DNA of 6,254 nucleotides, taken from assembly GCA_013695175.1 (NCBI GenBank), contig JACDAZ010000361.1, positions 1 to 6,254 of the forward strand, read 5' to 3'. Source of the DNA: Flavisolibacter sp. GTDB taxonomy: Bacteria; Bacteroidota; Bacteroidia; Chitinophagales; Chitinophagaceae. The translations under genes and the position numbers were made by a program. The notes beneath the pieces are model-generated. The model ran no database searches, was not told the DNA's origin, and saw nothing but the letters and a program-made list of their open reading frames with translations. This document shows, one piece after another, positions 1 to 5,673 of this stretch (its first letter is position 1; every line of letters begins with the position of its first letter).

Positions 1-30
1 GCCATGATTAGTAAGATGGCTGCGGCATAA
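1..30 (+). CDS. Possible 3' end of an upstream gene (partial)
   Basis: The first frame is open from the window edge to a TAA stop at 28-30 and would end a protein in AMISKMAAA. Nine codons are far too few to identify a family, and an open frame this short occurs by chance. It is listed because the next gene begins only 30 bases later on the same strand with no visible terminator between, so if this is a real gene end the two could be co-transcribed. Confidence 0.2.
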   Translation, partial: AMISKMAAA

Positions 31-60
31 ATTTTTCTTCTATTTCATTTAAATAACAGC

Positions 61-648
61 ATGAAAAACAATAATGCAGACCCTTATAATGGAGAAAACA
101 GGTCAAGTGGAGACAGAACATCCAACCATCCCGAAAGAGACAGAATGGATTTAAAAGATTCCAAACATGATCAGGAGCGTTTACAGGGTGATGAAGCTAC
201 CATTGAATTACCCGATGTAAAAGATATTCCGGGACAGGAATTTGTGCAGGTTCCACCGCTCGGCATGTTAGCGGATACAACTATTTCTTCTGCCGATGAA
301 GAAGGTGAAGGATTGTTTGAAGATGACGAAGAAGATGAGAATGATATTGTATTAGGTACAGAGGCTGACATTTCAAAACAAGAAAAGAATATGCTTGAAA
401 AGGCAGAAAATTTTCTTCCCACAAAGGACGAAGTAAGACTTGAAAGAGCTTCTTTAGATTCAACTGATTTTGAAGGTGAAGCTTTGAACGAAAGATCCTT
501 CGGCGAAGAAAGAAGCGGAAATGATCTTGACATTCCCGGAACTAAAGATGAAACTAATACTGATGCTCTTGGACATGGAGATGAGGAGAATAAGCATTTC
601 AGTCTTGGAAGTGACGAAAATGATCTTAATGAATCAAAATTCACTTGA
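61..648 (+). CDS. Very acidic, probably disordered hypothetical protein (195 aa)
   Basis: I do not recognise a named family. The protein has no cysteine, no membrane segment and no signal peptide, so it is probably cytoplasmic and largely unstructured. Residues 1-45 are polar and charged. Residues 55-75 hold a less charged patch (DIPGQEFVQVPPLGML). Residues 79-94 are almost all Asp/Glu. Residues 102-130 could form a charged helix. The tail (150-195) is acidic again and ends in a DEENKHFSLGSDEND stretch. A DIPG tetrapeptide occurs twice (55-58 and 157-160), which suggests two copies of a short motif. The coding sequence is convincing because the frame is long and continuous, while the antisense frame across it is the usual Ser-rich shadow of an acidic gene. 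The start at 61 is the first ATG of the frame and has no Shine-Dalgarno sequence. Function unknown; a binding or scaffold role would be a guess. Confidence 0.8.
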   Translation: MKNNNADPYNGENRSSGDRTSNHPERDRMDLKDSKHDQERLQGDEATIELPDVKDIPGQEFVQVPPLGMLADTTISSADEEGEGLFEDDEEDENDIVLGTEADISKQEKNMLEKAENFLPTKDEVRLERASLDSTDFEGEALNERSFGEERSGNDLDIPGTKDETNTDALGHGDEENKHFSLGSDENDLNESKFT

Positions 649-684
649 CAATTTTTCCTGAACTAAGGAATTCTGACATAAATT

Positions 685-708
685 CTGAAATTTTTTCAGT
701 CTCTTTTT
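685..708 (+). terminator. Weak hairpin followed by a T-rich stretch
   Basis: CTGAAA (685-690) can pair with TTTCAG (694-699) around a TTT loop, and TCTCTTTTT follows. It lies 37 bases after the stop of the acidic-protein gene, the right place for its terminator. The stem is short and mostly A-T, so termination would be weak. An 8-base direct repeat (aattctga at 669-676 and 681-688) sits at its left side. Confidence 0.3.
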
Positions 709-775
709 GGATGGCATTTCCCTTGATTTGCTCTTTTACAAATTGATCTAAAAACATCTTTAATAATTTTTAAAA

Positions 776-783
776 AAGGAGGT
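776..783 (+). promoter_or_regulatory. Strong Shine-Dalgarno sequence for the 17-codon frame
   Basis: AAGGAGGT is a near-perfect complement to the 3' end of 16S rRNA and lies four bases before the ATG at 787. Members of this phylum seldom use strong Shine-Dalgarno sequences, and no other gene start in this window has one. This makes the site stand out and is the main reason to take the tiny frame behind it seriously. Confidence 0.5.
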
Positions 784-786
784 TTT

Positions 787-840
787 ATGTCACTTGTAAG
801 AAAAATGAACGGTTTCATGAGCTTATATTTTAACGACTAA
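787..840 (+). CDS. Possible 17-residue leader peptide or small protein
   Basis: The frame encodes MSLVRKMNGFMSLYFND and ends in TAA. It is too short to assign to a family and I do not recognise it. It is amphipathic (two basic residues near the front, Phe/Leu/Tyr in the second half) without a clear membrane segment. Support for translation is the AAGGAGGT four bases upstream. It sits 77 bases before the lytic transglycosylase gene on the same strand, with a hairpin and a T-run in between, so it could be a leader whose translation influences the downstream gene, an independent microprotein, or chance. It contains no run of a single amino acid of the kind seen in classical attenuator leaders. 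Confidence 0.35.
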   Translation: MSLVRKMNGFMSLYFND

Positions 841-854
841 ATTCAATTTTAATA

Positions 855-882
855 CCTCTTCTTAGTAGAGGGCACCTTTTTT
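855..882 (+). terminator. Short hairpin plus T6 between mini-ORF and lytic transglycosylase
   Basis: CCTCT (855-859) pairs with AGAGG (867-871) around a 7-base loop; after GCACC comes a run of six Ts (877-882). The five-base spacer between stem and T-run makes it a poor intrinsic terminator, but its place right after the 17-codon frame fits a terminator or attenuator. ACCTC at 854-858 is also complementary to GAGGT (779-783) in the Shine-Dalgarno region of the mini-ORF, so the hairpin and Shine-Dalgarno masking would be mutually exclusive. Confidence 0.3.
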
Positions 883-917
883 GTGGAAGTATCAATTCAT
901 CTTAAAAATTTTCCCAG

Positions 918-1832
918 ATGAACAAAAGAACCGTATCTGTAATCAATATTGCTTTTGGAGTCGTATTAGGGATACTTATTACTGGATCATTAGCATTTAC
1001 AGAATATAAAAAGAATGACAGGAAGAATAGTGATCCGTTAATTACTTATGCTCCTCCTGCTATTCCAGATAAAATAAGTTTTGCAGGAGAGAATGTACCA
1101 GTTGAAAGATGGGATGTAAGAGAACGCTTTGACAGGGAACTTTTATATAATTATTATAATAAGGCAAACATTCTGTATTTAATGAAGCTCTCGAACAGGT
1201 ATTTCCCTGTAATTTCTGAACGTTTAAAAGCCAATGGTATACCAGATGATTTTAAATATTTATGTGTAGCAGAAAGCAATTTACTGGCAGGAGCAGTATC
1301 CCGTGTAGGAGCTACAGGCTTTTGGCAGTTTATGGATGGTACAGCACCCGGTTATGGTTTAGAGGTCAACAGCCAGGTGGATTTCAGGCAGGATCTTATA
1401 AAATCAACAGACGCAGCATCTAAGTATTTAAAACAAGCTTATCAAAAATTTGGAAACTGGACCGCTGCTGCAGCTTCTTATAATTGTGGACAGGGAGGTT
1501 ATAACGGACAAGCAACATTCCAGGGAACTAATAACTATTATGATTTGCAGCTACCAGAAGAAACAAATCGTTATATGTTTAGAATATTAGCTTTCAAGCA
1601 TATTATGGAAAATGTTGGATCGTTAGGTTTTGAACTAAAAAATGAAGATGCTTATCATGAAATTCCATTCAGATCGGTTACTGTTAATAGTTCAATTCCA
1701 AATCTTGCACAATTTGCAAAAACCCATGGCACCACATATAAAATTCTAAGGCAAATGAACCCATGGATCAAAGGCAGAACTTTAAATGTGACTGGTGGTA
1801 AAACTTATACACTTAAACTACCGGCACAATAG
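918..1832 (+). CDS. Membrane-anchored lytic transglycosylase, SLT/MltD-like
   Basis: This enzyme should cleave the MurNAc-GlcNAc bond of peptidoglycan, leaving 1,6-anhydro-MurNAc ends, on the periplasmic side of the envelope. Residues 6-28 form one hydrophobic segment that could be a signal anchor or a signal peptide. The SLT domain spans about residues 85-240. Its marks are the AES motif with the likely catalytic Glu119, GATGFWQFM (131-139), the AAASYNCGQGG block (183-194) containing the conserved Tyr-Asn, and LPEETNRY (212-219). The last 55 residues (250-304), with VTVNSSIPNLAQFAKTHGT and LRQMNPWI, resemble one degenerate LysM repeat that would bind glycan. The length of 304 aa fits a short MltD-type protein with one rather than several LysM repeats. 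The ATG at 918 puts the hydrophobic segment right at the N-terminus and has no Shine-Dalgarno sequence. The domain call is secure; the LysM assignment is an inference. Confidence 0.9.
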   Translation: MNKRTVSVINIAFGVVLGILITGSLAFTEYKKNDRKNSDPLITYAPPAIPDKISFAGENVPVERWDVRERFDRELLYNYYNKANILYLMKLSNRYFPVISERLKANGIPDDFKYLCVAESNLLAGAVSRVGATGFWQFMDGTAPGYGLEVNSQVDFRQDLIKSTDAASKYLKQAYQKFGNWTAAAASYNCGQGGYNGQATFQGTNNYYDLQLPEETNRYMFRILAFKHIMENVGSLGFELKNEDAYHEIPFRSVTVNSSIPNLAQFAKTHGTTYKILRQMNPWIKGRTLNVTGGKTYTLKLPAQ

Positions 1833-1884
1833 TGACTTTTGGATTTTACTTTAAAAAATATAAACGAATTTATTTCAACTTCAA

Positions 1885-1902
1885 GTTTTCCGTAAGGAAA
1901 GC
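1885..1902 (+). other. GUAA-tetraloop hairpin after the lytic transglycosylase gene
   Basis: GTTTTCC (1885-1891) pairs with GGAAAGC (1896-1902), with one G-T wobble, closing a GTAA loop that belongs to the stable GNRA class. It lies 53 bases after the stop codon. No T-run follows on the + strand, so it is not a standard intrinsic terminator; it could stabilise the 3' end of the transcript, mark Rho-dependent termination, or be chance. The rest of the 238-base gap (1833-2070) is AT-rich, and I see no gene in it. Confidence 0.3.
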
Positions 1903-2047
1903 AAGTGCACAATAGGAAAATAAATTTCTTATGTTTTTGAGAAACTATTATTTACTGTTAATTCAATAGCAGGATTATATAGTTCAAACAAAAAATATAA
2001 AAGTAGTGAGTAAAAATTTCAATTAAACATTCTTTCATTCAACTTGT

Positions 2048-2055
2048 TACCTTTA
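2048..2055 (+). promoter_or_regulatory. Possible -7 element of the hydroxylase gene
   Basis: TACCTTTA matches the Bacteroidota -7 consensus TAnnTTTG except for the last base and ends 15 bases before the ATG at 2071. This would start the transcript roughly ten bases upstream of the gene. No clear -33 TTTG lies at the expected distance, so confidence is low. Confidence 0.25.
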
Positions 2056-2070
2056 ATCTAACTGTACAAC

Positions 2071-2859
2071 ATGAATCTGCCGGATCTTTCATCACCTTGG
2101 TGGTTTACAATAGCAACAATGGTAGTATTTGCTGTAGTAATAGGTCGTTATTTTTTAATAGCAGGATTATTTTATTGCATTTTTTACCTGTGGTTTCCGG
2201 CAAAGTGGCAGCAACGCAAAATAAATGCCCGATCGTATAAAAAAGATCAGTTTAAAAAAGAAGTAAAGTGGAGCATCATAACAGCTCTTTTATTTGCTGT
2301 AGCCGGTAGTATAACTGCTATATTATGGCAACAAGGATATACAAAAGTATATTTGGATTCAACAGAATATAGCTGGTGGTGGATGCCTGCAAGTTTAATA
2401 ATTGCTATGCTTATCCATGAAACTTATTATTATTGGCTCCACCGGTGGATGCATCATCCAAAGGTTTTTAAACATGTACATAAAGTACATCACGATAGTA
2501 ATATAACCTCTCCCTGGACAGCTTTTTCTTTTCATCCATGGGAAGGATTTTTTCAAGCTATATTTCTTCCTGTATTACTTTTATTTCTGCCGATGCATTT
2601 ATATATACTGATCATATACTTAACTATAATGACTTTCAGTAGTGTTATCAATCATTTAGATATTGAAGTTTACCCGAAAAATTTCAGCAATAATTTTTTT
2701 GGCAAATGGTTTATAGGGGCAACCCACCATTCACTGCATCACAAACAGTTTAAATATAATTACGGTTTATACTTTACTTTTTGGGATAAATGGAAAAAAA
2801 CTGAAAGTCCATTATACCAGCAACTTTTTAAAGAAAAAACCGATAGTCAATTGAAGTAA
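2071..2859 (+). CDS. Fatty acid hydroxylase / sterol desaturase superfamily membrane protein
   Basis: This is a membrane-bound di-iron oxygenase of the family that includes sterol desaturases, fatty acid hydroxylases and carotenoid hydroxylases. It shows the family's histidine clusters: HETYYYWLHRWMHH (116-129), HKVHH (137-141), His155 in FSFHPWE, and HHSLHH (219-224); these should hold two irons at the cytoplasmic face. Hydrophobic segments at about 12-40, 68-86, 104-118 and 160-192 fit an integral membrane protein, and the 262-aa length is normal. The substrate cannot be read from the sequence: a lipid acyl chain or a carotenoid is the likely range. The start has no Shine-Dalgarno sequence, but the next Met (17) would remove the N-terminal amphipathic part and enter the first membrane segment. 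Its last codons overlap the convergent small gene by 13 bases (2847-2859). Confidence 0.9.
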   Translation: MNLPDLSSPWWFTIATMVVFAVVIGRYFLIAGLFYCIFYLWFPAKWQQRKINARSYKKDQFKKEVKWSIITALLFAVAGSITAILWQQGYTKVYLDSTEYSWWWMPASLIIAMLIHETYYYWLHRWMHHPKVFKHVHKVHHDSNITSPWTAFSFHPWEGFFQAIFLPVLLLFLPMHLYILIIYLTIMTFSSVINHLDIEVYPKNFSNNFFGKWFIGATHHSLHHKQFKYNYGLYFTFWDKWKKTESPLYQQLFKEKTDSQLK

Positions 2860-3053
2860 ACAATTACTTGTCTTCTACTTTTCCATTTACCAAACTTTTC
2901 CATTGCAGTTTTGCAAAACCTGTAATAAGCACCGATAGCAACTACTTCATTATCTTGTGCTCCCTCTACGTCTTTAAACTTTTTTGATGCTTCTGTATTT
3001 GTTTGCGCACCTTCTTCCTGCTCAGGTATATTGTCTTCAGGCTTTTTATTCAT
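2847..3053 (-). CDS. Small hypothetical protein (68 aa), acidic front and basic tail
   Basis: I do not recognise a family. I place the start at the ATG at 3053; the same frame can be extended five codons to a TTG at 3068, but that lies inside the T-tract of a terminator and is less likely. The first half (1-36) is acidic and polar and contains two similar hexapeptides, EGAQTN (14-19) and EGAQDN (30-35), sixteen residues apart. The second half (37-68) is compact and basic-aromatic, with AIGAYYRFCKTAMEKFGKWK (39-58), and could form a helix. There is one cysteine and no membrane segment. The gene overlaps the convergent hydroxylase gene by 13 bases and starts just downstream of the terminator of the leftward stress-type gene, so it may be expressed by read-through or from a promoter within that region. 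It is a plausible but unproven gene. Confidence 0.55.
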   Translation of the reverse strand: MNKKPEDNIPEQEEGAQTNTEASKKFKDVEGAQDNEVVAIGAYYRFCKTAMEKFGKWKSRRQVIVYFN

Positions 3054-3059
3054 AATCAA

Positions 3060-3094
3060 TAAAAGCAAAAAGTCATGCCAGTGAGCATGACTTT
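3060..3094 (-). terminator. Strong intrinsic terminator of the leftward PNPOx-fold gene
   Basis: GCATGACTTT (3085-3094) and AAAGTCATGC (3069-3078) form a perfect 10-bp stem with a 6-base loop. On the minus strand it is followed by TTGCTTTTA, and it lies 18 bases past the stop of the general-stress-like gene. On the plus strand TATTTTC follows the stem, so weaker termination could also occur for rightward transcripts arriving from the hydroxylase gene. The hairpin ends only about 15 bases before the ATG of the 68-aa gene. Confidence 0.8.
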
Positions 3095-3112
3095 ATTTTC
3101 AATATCTCTATT

Positions 3113-3613
3113 TTAAATAGATAATTTTCCTTCAGCGCCTTCAGCCAGTTTTTTTCCTGTTACAATTGATGCGGCCTGTTTTATAAAATGTACCATTTTT
3201 CCTGTTTCAGCTTCCCAATAATATACATTTAATGGTTTTACTTTCAATAAAGAAATATTGGGATCGTCAACACCATCAGGAAAATATGCTTTTACAACAG
3301 AACTCCATTTATTTTTCATCGTTTGCTTATCAGTAACAACTGCTGCTGATCCCCAAACATCCAAATAGCTGGATTTACCTGGATGAGCATATACAAGATG
3401 CACCATTCTTTCTTTTACAACTTCTTCAACTTTTATAGATCTTATATCAGTAAAAAACCACAAGGTTCCATCGTCTTCTACTTCTATTGTTGCCATAGGC
3501 CTGGTATGTTCCCGCTCATTTGTAGTTTCTGTAATAAACATACATATCCTTATATCTTCAACCAGTTTTTTAAACTTATCCAGTGCATCTCTATTTTCTA
3601 AATGTTTTTCCAT
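3113..3613 (-). CDS. General-stress-protein-26-like, pyridoxamine-phosphate-oxidase (split-barrel) fold
   Basis: The protein has the flavin-binding split beta-barrel fold of the pyridoxamine 5'-phosphate oxidase superfamily, closest in layout to the general stress protein 26 group rather than to the biosynthetic PdxH. Visible marks are RPMATIEVEDDGTLWFFTD (38-56), the strand HLVYAHPGKSSYLDVWGSA (72-90), AYFPDGVDDPNI (109-120) typical of this subgroup, and VYYWEAETGK (130-139). Members bind FMN, FAD or F420 in other organisms; the cofactor and substrate here are unknown. I chose the ATG at 3613 (166 aa) because the family pattern starts with a short charged helix (MEKHLENRDALDKFKKL). The upstream ATG at 3673 adds 20 unconserved residues and runs back across the stop of the phosphatase gene. 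The gene follows the App1-like gene by 46 bases on the same strand, so the two are probably one operon, ended by the terminator at 3060-3094. Confidence 0.85.
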   Translation of the reverse strand: MEKHLENRDALDKFKKLVEDIRICMFITETTNEREHTRPMATIEVEDDGTLWFFTDIRSIKVEEVVKERMVHLVYAHPGKSSYLDVWGSAAVVTDKQTMKNKWSSVVKAYFPDGVDDPNISLLKVKPLNVYYWEAETGKMVHFIKQAASIVTGKKLAEGAEGKLSI

Positions 3614-3659
3614 ATCCTGTTTTTTTATACTTAATAAACAAAATAATATGCCACAATGT

Positions 3660-4721
3660 TTACTGTTGTTCAACCAATACCTGTTCAGGTATTAAACCAA
3701 TTTTTTGGGAATGAAGTATGGCTTCAGTACTGTGTTGAAAAAAACAACAGGCCACGCCTGCAGATTCAATATTTGAGAGAATTAAATGCGTATTTTCTTT
3801 ATTAACCTCATGCACATCTCTTATATATACAGCATGAATTTGTTTGGGGAAATGTTTTACTACAGCTTCATAAATCTGTGGATCGTGTTGCGAGCTATCA
3901 CCCAACAAAACAAAACGTTGTCTTGGATAATTTTCAAGGATACGTACTATTCGGGTAAATTTTGTTTGATGGTTATTTTGCCCGGTTTTAAAGAGTTGCG
4001 TCCATTGCTTTAAGACATTTAATAAAAACACCCCCCTGGGTAGTCCATTTACTGTAGTAAACTCTAACAAAAAATCATATAAATTCCATTCACTGCTTGA
4101 TACATAAAAAAATGGATTAGGAGCCTCGGGTGTTGTAAGACCAGCAGTTAATAATTGGTAATGTTTTACTACCCCTTCAAATGGTTTTCTTGTTCTTGCA
4201 TGTTTTGTAAATAAAAGATATAGCCTTTTACGAAGGTTGGCAGAATGAGAAATAAGAAATGTGTCATCAATATCAGAGATATATCCATATTGGGTAAAAT
4301 GAGGAATATAAATTGATCCCTTGCCCTCTGCTTTTATTCCTCCCACCTCATTAAGCAAATGCACAGTCAATTCATGCCATCCTTGTTCAAGTTCACCTTC
4401 ATCTTTCCACTCAAATTTAAAAAACCCATTTTTGTCCCCTTTCGCATATATTTTTCGACCTTTCCATTCGGTTTGCAATGTTGCATCCGGTAAAGTCCTG
4501 ACTATAAAAAGTCGTAACAGTGAAAATGAATTTTTTAATAAGCTTTTGGTGTATTTGTGCTGTGGCATAGGACTTAAGGAAAATATATGCCCCATTATCA
4601 TTAACTGGTGAGATTGCCCATAACCATGGTACAATTTTATTGTTGTCTGGTCAGTTAATCCCAACCAATTTAAAAAACGAGTCTTAACAGATTTCTTTTG
4701 CACTGGGTTTACAGTTGCCAT
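3660..4721 (-). CDS. App1-like phosphatidate phosphatase (DUF2183, HAD-type)
   Basis: The C-terminal two thirds match the catalytic domain of yeast App1, a phosphatidate phosphatase that makes diacylglycerol. SDIDDT (149-154) is the DxDxT signature, with Asp150 as nucleophile and Asp152 as acid/base. FYVSSSEWN (205-213) is HAD motif II with its serine. Lys254 in the HQTKFTRI stretch is a candidate motif III lysine. LLGDSSQHDPQIY (272-284) supplies the Mg-binding acidic residues. Residues 1-140 hold a beta-rich region (VRTLPDATL, GWHELTV) like the N-terminal part of bacterial homologues. There is no signal peptide or membrane segment, so it is probably cytoplasmic. I chose the ATG at 4721 (353 aa). 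The frame extends to 4847, but that would put 42 unlike residues antisense to the conserved glycine loop of the lipid kinase. It diverges from the kinase across 25 bases. Confidence 0.88.
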   Translation of the reverse strand: MATVNPVQKKSVKTRFLNWLGLTDQTTIKLYHGYGQSHQLMIMGHIFSLSPMPQHKYTKSLLKNSFSLLRLFIVRTLPDATLQTEWKGRKIYAKGDKNGFFKFEWKDEGELEQGWHELTVHLLNEVGGIKAEGKGSIYIPHFTQYGYISDIDDTFLISHSANLRKRLYLLFTKHARTRKPFEGVVKHYQLLTAGLTTPEAPNPFFYVSSSEWNLYDFLLEFTTVNGLPRGVFLLNVLKQWTQLFKTGQNNHQTKFTRIVRILENYPRQRFVLLGDSSQHDPQIYEAVVKHFPKQIHAVYIRDVHEVNKENTHLILSNIESAGVACCFFQHSTEAILHSQKIGLIPEQVLVEQQ

Positions 4722-4746
4722 ATGTGAAAGAGAATATACAATAAGT
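4715..4746. promoter_or_regulatory. 25-base divergent promoter region between phosphatase and lipid kinase
   Basis: Only bases 4722-4746 separate the two start codons, so any promoters must overlap each other or reach into the coding regions. Rightward, TTG (4715-4717) and TACAAT (4737-4742) sit 19 bases apart. This is the right spacing for the Bacteroidota -33/-7 pair, although TACAATAA agrees only in part with TAnnTTTG. A start there would give a nearly leaderless kinase mRNA. I see no good leftward element. No Shine-Dalgarno sequence is present for either gene. Confidence 0.3.
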
Positions 4747-5634
4747 ATGCAGAAAGATGAGGCATTAAAAATTTTATTTGTTATCAACCCAATTTCAGGA
4801 GGTAAAGAAAAAACCGATTGGGAAGAGCAAATCCGGAAATATTTCAAAAACTCAATTCATGCTATTGAGATTTTCCTATTGTCAGGAACAAATGATACCA
4901 CATCTATTTTACATTACCTTGAAACAGTAAAACCCAATAGAGTTGTAGCGGTTGGAGGTGATGGAACTGTGAAGTTATTAGCGGAAATTCTTGTTGACAA
5001 AAATTTGCCTTTGGCTATTATACCTGCCGGTTCTGCAAATGGTATGGCTAAAGAATTAGACATTCCGTCAGATATTGATAAAGCTTTGGAAATAGTTGTT
5101 TCCGGAATAGAAAAATCTATTGATCTTATTTGTATAAATGAAAAGGAGCTGTGTATTCATTTAAGTGATATTGGACTGAATGCAATGTTAGTTAAGGCTT
5201 TTGAAAAATCTGAAAAACGTGGAATGTGGGGATATGGTCAAGCCATATTTAAAGCCATGTGGCATAAACAAAAAATGTATGTAACAGTAACAACTGATAA
5301 TGGTTCTTTTAGAAGAAGAGCTTTTATGGTAGTAATTGCAAATGCTAGAAAATATGGAACAGGTGGCAATATTAATCCTGAAGGAGATGTTGCTGATGGT
5401 GTTTTTGAAATTGTGTTGTTAAGAAAGATAAACCTGATAGAAATAATGAAAGCCTTGCTTACTGATAAATCTTTTCATCCAAAAAGAATAGAAGTTTTAC
5501 ATACAACAAAAGCTGAAATCAAATCTTTAAAAAGGGCTTATTTTCAAATAGATGGCGAGTACAAGGGTAAAATCAATACCATTAAAGCTGAAATTTTGCC
5601 GGGTGTATTAAAAATGATGTTGCCTCAGCCATAA
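4747..5634 (+). CDS. Diacylglycerol kinase / YegS-BmrU family lipid kinase
   Basis: This is a soluble lipid kinase of the DAGK catalytic family, which transfers phosphate from ATP to diacylglycerol or a related lipid alcohol at the inner membrane surface. The order of motifs is typical: FVINPISGGK (11-20), the nucleotide-binding GGDGT (70-74), the PAGSANGMAKEL loop (93-104), a second domain from about 130 with NPEGDVADG (210-218), and FQIDGEY (266-272), where Asp269 and Glu271 fit the conserved metal/catalytic site. The PAGSANGMA loop differs from the commoner GTxND form by having Ser and Gly in the Thr and Asp places; this is worth noting but not a sign of inactivity. The 295-aa length is normal. 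The ATG at 4747 starts seven residues before the first strand, as expected. Substrate specificity (diacylglycerol, sphingosine-like base, undecaprenol) cannot be told from sequence; sphingolipids are common in this phylum, so a sphingoid base is a real alternative. Confidence 0.92.
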   Translation: MQKDEALKILFVINPISGGKEKTDWEEQIRKYFKNSIHAIEIFLLSGTNDTTSILHYLETVKPNRVVAVGGDGTVKLLAEILVDKNLPLAIIPAGSANGMAKELDIPSDIDKALEIVVSGIEKSIDLICINEKELCIHLSDIGLNAMLVKAFEKSEKRGMWGYGQAIFKAMWHKQKMYVTVTTDNGSFRRRAFMVVIANARKYGTGGNINPEGDVADGVFEIVLLRKINLIEIMKALLTDKSFHPKRIEVLHTTKAEIKSLKRAYFQIDGEYKGKINTIKAEILPGVLKMMLPQP

Positions 5635-5651
5635 ATGGCACAATATTTTTA
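5620..5651 (+). promoter_or_regulatory. Possible separate promoter for the CsbD-like gene
   Basis: TTG (5620-5622) and TATTTTTA (5644-5651) are 21 bases apart. The second matches TAnnTTTG except at the last base. Transcription would begin around 15-20 bases before the ATG at 5674. The motif overlaps the end of the lipid kinase gene, so the CsbD-like gene could be both co-transcribed with the kinase and separately induced. Confidence 0.35.
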
Positions 5652-5673
5652 CCTCTTCTACAAATTGTATATT

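Noticed and set aside
171..644. Antisense 157-aa open frame across the acidic-protein gene
   Set aside because: Its Ser-rich composition is what the complement of Glu/Asp codons gives; no motif, and the sense frame is the better gene.
2348..2355. TATATTTG, a perfect -7 consensus match
   Set aside because: It lies in the middle of the hydroxylase gene with no start codon suitably placed after it; an expected chance match in AT-rich DNA.
2854..2869. AAGTAA/TTACTT hairpin at the convergent gene ends as a terminator
   Set aside because: Six A-T-rich pairs with no T-run on either side, lying in coding sequence of the convergent gene; not convincing.
3614..3673. Upstream extension of the PNPOx-fold gene by 20 residues
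   Set aside because: It overlaps the stop of the phosphatase gene and adds a Cys-rich stretch unlike the family; the ATG at 3613 directly precedes the conserved helix.
3639..3674. Minus-strand promoter for the PNPOx-fold gene (TTATTTTG with an upstream GTTG)
   Set aside because: The -7 match lacks the conserved A and the 24-base spacing to GTTG is too long; co-transcription with the phosphatase gene explains expression more simply.
4321..4611. Open frame of 96 aa on the + strand inside the phosphatase gene
   Set aside because: Antisense shadow of a gene with clear catalytic motifs; Ser/Pro/Phe-rich with no recognisable domain.
4722..4847. Upstream extension of the phosphatase by 42 residues
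   Set aside because: It would lie antisense to the conserved N-terminus of the lipid kinase (FVINPISGGK) and shows no family resemblance; the ATG at 4721 is more likely.
5635..5673. Start of the CsbD-like protein directly after the kinase stop
   Set aside because: The extra 13 residues are aromatic-rich and absent from the family core; the stretch includes a promoter-like TATTTTTA.
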